Shown here: one piece after another, positions 63,051-64,000 of the stretch
Layout of the letters: each line of letters starts with the position of its first letter
Position numbering within the stretch: the stretch's first letter is position 1
Assembly (NCBI GenBank): GCA_934167495.1
Contig: CAKPKP010000008.1
Span: forward strand, 5,230-69,229
DNA: 64,000 nucleotides
Direction: 5' to 3'
Source: an uncultured Clostridia bacterium
GTDB lineage: Bacteria; Bacillota; Clostridia; TANB77; CAG-508
Program-made: the position numbers and the translations under genes
The notes under the pieces: model-generated
Database searches by the model: none
What the model was told of the DNA's origin: nothing
Seen by the model: only the letters and a program-made list of their open reading frames with translations

Positions 63051-63141
63051 GGAGACGTACCCAAGTGGTTGAAGGGGGCAGTTTGCTAAACTGCTAGTGT
63101 TCGTAAGGGCAGCGGAGGTTCAAATCCTCTCGTCTCCGCCA
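63051..63141 (+). tRNA. tRNA-Ser (anticodon GCU)
   Basis: Acceptor GGAGACG pairs with CGTCTCC. Anticodon loop TTGCTAA (GCU), long variable arm, T-loop GGTTCAAAT, CCA at 63139-63141. Confidence 0.95.
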
Positions 63142-63145
63142 AAAG

Positions 63146-63172
63146 CATTGCATTTTGCAATGTTTTTTTTGT
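63146..63172 (+). terminator. Terminator after the tRNA-Ser pair
   Basis: GCATTGC pairs with GCAATGT around ATTTT, followed by a T run. Confidence 0.8.
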
Positions 63173-64000
63173 GTTAATTAAAAAATAAAAAGAATAAGAC
63201 AAAAAGTATCCGAAAAAGCAATAAAATGTAAAATACGTGAAATTATATAAAAAACAATAAAAAATTGAAATATGGAGATCCTGGGGCAAAATAAAAATAT
63301 TAAATAAGATGAAAGTTTAAAAATAATAAAATAAATAAAAATTAATTTAAAATTAAAAATAAAATAATTTATTATGATATAAAATTTTAATAGGAATAAA
63401 TAATAATAATTTTTTAATATAAAAAATAAATTTAATTATAAAATATAAATAATTAATTAATAAAATAAAAGCAGAAATAAAAATAATACAAAATAAATAA
63501 TAAATATTATTACTTATAAAAATTAAAATAAATAAATAAAACAATATTATATAAAATAATTATTTATTAATAACAACATAAATAATATTATAAAAAATAG
63601 TATTAAAAAAACATGAATACATTTAAAAGTTCTATTTTAAATGTATAAGATGATATAGAAATATAACAAATTTTAAATAGAAAAAAATGGAACTAAAAAT
63701 AAGATTCGGTTGCCAAAATTTTAAATGCAAAATAAAGATTAGTTTGGATAAAATTTATAGAAAATATAATTGAGTATTTAAGTATTAAAGAGAAGAATTA
63801 ATAAAAAAACGTAAATCTCTAAAACAACGGAAACAAGCGGAAAAGAGAAAATATTAGAAACTTTAAAACAGTTAACATAAGTATAAAGATATAGCAAAAT
63901 CGCATATAAAAAAGCATAAAATAAGATAAGATTTTGATAAGAAAATGGACTAGGTATAGCTCCATTTTTTTAAAGAAATTATATAAAAACTTATGAAAGA
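63173..64000. other. A-rich gene-free tail
   Basis: This 828-base stretch is dominated by A on the plus strand (runs of AAAATAA and AAATAAA) with stop codons in every frame and no supported gene on either strand. A terminator-like hairpin is at 63942-63970. A promoter-like pair (TTGGAT at 63744, TATAAT at 63765, only 15 apart) would allow a short RNA, but the evidence is thin. The next gene lies beyond the right edge. Confidence 0.6.
63942..63970 (+). terminator. Terminator-like hairpin in the A-rich tail
   Basis: AAAATGGA (63942-63949) pairs with TCCATTTT (63961-63968), followed by further T. No coding gene precedes it, so it may end a noncoding transcript. Confidence 0.5.

Overview
The window is a very A+T-rich stretch of a bacterial chromosome spanning the replication origin. 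It most likely comes from an anaerobic, spore-forming member of the Clostridia. Evidence for this: the Firmicutes origin order (parB, parA, rsmG, mnmG, mnmE, jag, yidC, yidD, rnpA, rpmH, dnaA, dnaN, recF, remB, gyrB, gyrA); sporulation genes (spoIIR and two small CotF-like coat proteins); MecA, SpoIIR and WalJ-type proteins; and AT-rich codon use throughout. I cannot name the species.

Layout. 1-4.5 kb: the 3' end of a CpsB-type tyrosine phosphatase, then tex and an ABC-F ATPase. 4.5-6.1 kb: a long palindrome, mecA and three tRNAs. 6.2-11 kb: an ABC exporter, a small P-loop kinase, a GNAT acetyltransferase, a histidine phosphatase and an AI-2E-family membrane protein. 11-13.8 kb: the comM-dprA-yraN cluster, in which comM and dprA are each interrupted by one +1 frame change. 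14-19.4 kb: a VanW protein, a small regulator, a starch-binding-like protein, a reductase, three tRNAs and ttcA. 19.5-30 kb: a nucleotidyltransferase-phosphoglucomutase fusion, spoIIR, murA, a WalJ-type hydrolase, a Rieske oxidoreductase, a CvpA protein and a DUF5711 protein. 30-37 kb: tRNA-Arg, cdd, an M23 peptidase, coat proteins, pcrA and a ZIP transporter. 36.7-38 kb: a secreted C39-like protein of foreign composition. 38-49.6 kb: gyrA and gyrB, separated by about 7 kb that holds unknown genes, a VirB4/CpaE-like operon and a probable noncoding RNA. 49.6-63.2 kb: the origin core and two tRNA-Ser genes. 63.2-64 kb: an A-rich gene-free tail.

Replication polarity fits an origin at about 52-54 kb. 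Genes from gyrA to dnaA run leftward and genes from rpmH to the tRNA-Ser pair run rightward. Two exact, oppositely oriented DnaA boxes lie between dnaA and rpmH, and several near-consensus boxes lie between dnaA and dnaN.

The most striking observation concerns the codon CGG. I scanned the conserved genes by eye and found CGG in frame at only three places, in comM, dprA and walJ. At all three, the conserved protein continues only if the C is skipped, and reading resumes on a glycine codon (GGA, GGA, GGT). This points to CGG being a hungry or unassigned codon that causes +1 frameshifting, or to a systematic artefact; raw reads and proteomics would decide. Two accessory genes use CGG without a shift. 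Other items worth attention are the minimal VirB4/CpaE-like operon, the roughly 400-nt RNA candidate beside gyrB, a dispersed repeat family with a structurally conserved terminal hairpin, and a long palindrome that begins TGTGTCAATGGGGACGG.
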